Positions 61,852-62,976 of a stretch of DNA of 62,976 nt are shown in pieces. This DNA is from Methylacidiphilales bacterium. GTDB lineage: Bacteria > Verrucomicrobiota > Verrucomicrobiia > Methylacidiphilales > UBA1321. Both the position numbers and the translations under genes were made by a program. The stretch spans positions 1-62,976 of the forward strand of contig JAMFSY010000009.1 in the NCBI GenBank assembly GCA_026225555.1, written 5' to 3'. Numbering within the stretch: position 1 is the stretch's first letter; each line of letters opens with the position of its first letter. The notes below the pieces were generated by a model. The model worked only from the letters and a program-made list of their open reading frames with translations. It ran no database searches and was not told where the DNA came from.

Positions 61852-62976
61852 TCTGGCCGTGCTTGGCCTGGTGCTCGCACTCGGCCTTGGTCTTGGGCGG
61901 GCGCAAACGCCGGTGGCCGAGAACCTGGACGTCTTCTTCGGCGAGTCGAAGCTGCTTTCCATCGATCGGCCCATCGACGATTTCTCGATTACGCCTGATA
62001 ATATCGTCAAGGTCGACAAGGTTGAAGGTTCGCCGAACCAGCTTTCCCTGACCGGATTGGCTGGCGGTGCCGCCACGCTCACGGTCAAAAGCGCCGGGCG
62101 GACGCTGCTCTACGACCTTGCGGTCAGTCCGGCGCCCACACGGCTTTATATCAATCTAAACGAGTCCAAGCGGCTGACCTTTGCCAATCCGATCGACGAC
62201 ACCAGCATCTCGCAGCAGGGAATCGTCCGGGTGGTTCAACCCGATACGAGTGATCGCGTTCTCCTGGTCGAGGCCGACGTGGCGGGCAAGACGACGTTGA
62301 CCGTCTATAGCAAGGGCGAGATCTTCCGCTACTTCATCTCCACCTTTGAAAACCGGGGTGCGGACGTTCTCGAAATCCAGAACGCCTTTTCCGCCAAAGG
62401 CTATCGGAACCTGACCATCACCTTCGACAAGGACCAGGCGATCATTGGTGGCTCGGTGCCGACGCAGGAGGAACTCGATGATGCGGTGCGCATCGTCAAG
62501 CAATACACCGACTATGTGGTCGTCAAGGCTCAGCTGGGACAGGAAGCAGAGCAGAGCGAATTCACCGAGGAAGAGTCGATCATCATTAACAACATTCAGC
62601 GGATCGCGAATGTGAAGGGGCTGACCATCCGGGTCAAATTCCCGGCGCCGACGGTGGTCACGACCAGCACCTACACGAAATCGACCGGCGACTACGTTGA
62701 GCCGACCGTCGTCACCACGCCTCAGGGAGGAACGGTTCGCGGTTCAGGTTTCCAGCCCCCGCCTGATCCCAATCAGTCCGGTCCCGCCGGCGCGGGTCCC
62801 CTCGAACCCAAGCCACAGCAGAACACGACCGAAACCACCACCACCACCAAAGACACCACGATCCCGGAAAAGATATTCCTTTACGGCGACCTGCAGGACG
62901 ACCTGGAAGAAGCCAAGGTCATTCGCGTTGCCCGCACTTTCTGCCCCTTTGTCGTTTCCTTCCTCACGGTCAAGGA
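61817..62976 (+). CDS. cpaC: Tad pilus secretin CpaC/RcpA (partial)
   Basis: A frame open from an ATG at 61817 to the right edge (386 codons). The signal peptide is LAVLGLVLALGLGLGRAQ. It is followed by the pilus-motility / secretin N-domain (FFGESKLLSIDRPIDDFSIT, PDNIVKVDKVEGSPNQLSLT, GLAGGAATLTVKSAGRTLLY) and a BON-like domain (LTITFDKDQAIIGGSVPTQE, ELDDAVRIVKQYTDYVVVKA). A Thr/Pro/Gln-rich insertion follows (~300-355), longer than in typical CpaC. The secretin beta-barrel lies beyond the window. It forms the outer-membrane pore of Flp pili. Confidence 0.88.
   Translation, partial: MKLPHLLLPVRNLAVLGLVLALGLGLGRAQTPVAENLDVFFGESKLLSIDRPIDDFSITPDNIVKVDKVEGSPNQLSLTGLAGGAATLTVKSAGRTLLYDLAVSPAPTRLYINLNESKRLTFANPIDDTSISQQGIVRVVQPDTSDRVLLVEADVAGKTTLTVYSKGEIFRYFISTFENRGADVLEIQNAFSAKGYRNLTITFDKDQAIIGGSVPTQEELDDAVRIVKQYTDYVVVKAQLGQEAEQSEFTEEESIIINNIQRIANVKGLTIRVKFPAPTVVTTSTYTKSTGDYVEPTVVTTPQGGTVRGSGFQPPPDPNQSGPAGAGPLEPKPQQNTTETTTTTKDTTIPEKIFLYGDLQDDLEEAKVIRVARTFCPFVVSFLTVK

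Overview
The window reads as a chromosomal segment of a Gram-negative member of the PVC group, most likely Verrucomicrobiota. The grounds are: two secreted proteins ending in PEP-CTERM sorting tails, a Kdo transferase (so LPS is made), a Tad pilus locus, a TM2 / GYF-DUF4190 / DUF2752 gene trio, RNase HIII, and GC-rich coding. The phylum assignment is inference from gene content. No rRNA, CRISPR array, transposase or phage gene was seen. Most of the window is housekeeping and cell-envelope chromosome, not mobile DNA.

1-13 kb: carA (cut by the left edge) and rnhC on the minus strand diverge from mutY. They are followed by a WHxH/Gly-His-rich membrane protein, typA with a clear terminator, a large PEP-CTERM beta-helix-like protein, an aminotransferase/Lrp pair, a small methyltransferase, icd, an unknown 89-aa gene, and a secreted papain-fold (C39-like) protein.

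13-25 kb: a sugar nucleotidyltransferase, two Xer-type tyrosine recombinases less than 3 kb apart with waaA beside the second, mtnP, a 944-aa hybrid kinase whose first receiver and HPt domains are degenerate, a NIL-domain protein, the TM2/GYF/DUF2752 operon and an aldo/keto reductase.

25-37 kb: a GH57 glucan-branching-type enzyme, a HAD-IIA phosphatase, acetolactate synthase, a ParA-like ATPase overlapping a coiled-coil partner, a TPR / secreted protein / nadC cluster, a PYROXD2-like FAD oxidoreductase flanked by two inverted copies of a roughly 95-bp repeat, and a trypsin-like protease with a PEP-CTERM-type tail.

37.5-43.1 kb: rplM-rpsI followed closely by argC-argJ-argB-argF-trmB, a compact protein-synthesis and arginine-biosynthesis run.

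43.1-51 kb: a segment that looks less GC-rich, with a decayed oxidoreductase fragment at one end and a start-less open frame at the other, next to tRNA-Arg(CCT). It holds a RedB/thioredoxin-like protein coupled to a membrane hybrid kinase, a third sensor kinase and a TrhA/hemolysin III protein. It is the best candidate for an accessory insertion, but no integrase is present.

51-63 kb: a small ferredoxin, dapF, a zinc-ribbon protein, a secreted Lon-P-domain-like protein lacking both catalytic residues, a DUF2252 protein, an ABC exporter pair, a NifS-type cysteine desulfurase, and the start of a Tad pilus locus (cpaB, cpaC cut by the right edge).

Two dispersed palindromic repeat families run through the intergenic spaces. 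One (GTCATCCTGAGC...) has been captured as the C-terminus of MutY. The other forms the inverted pair around the PYROXD2-like gene. The observations most worth following are the ParA/coiled-coil pair, the catalytically dead secreted Lon-like protein, the degenerate hybrid kinase and the repeat elements.
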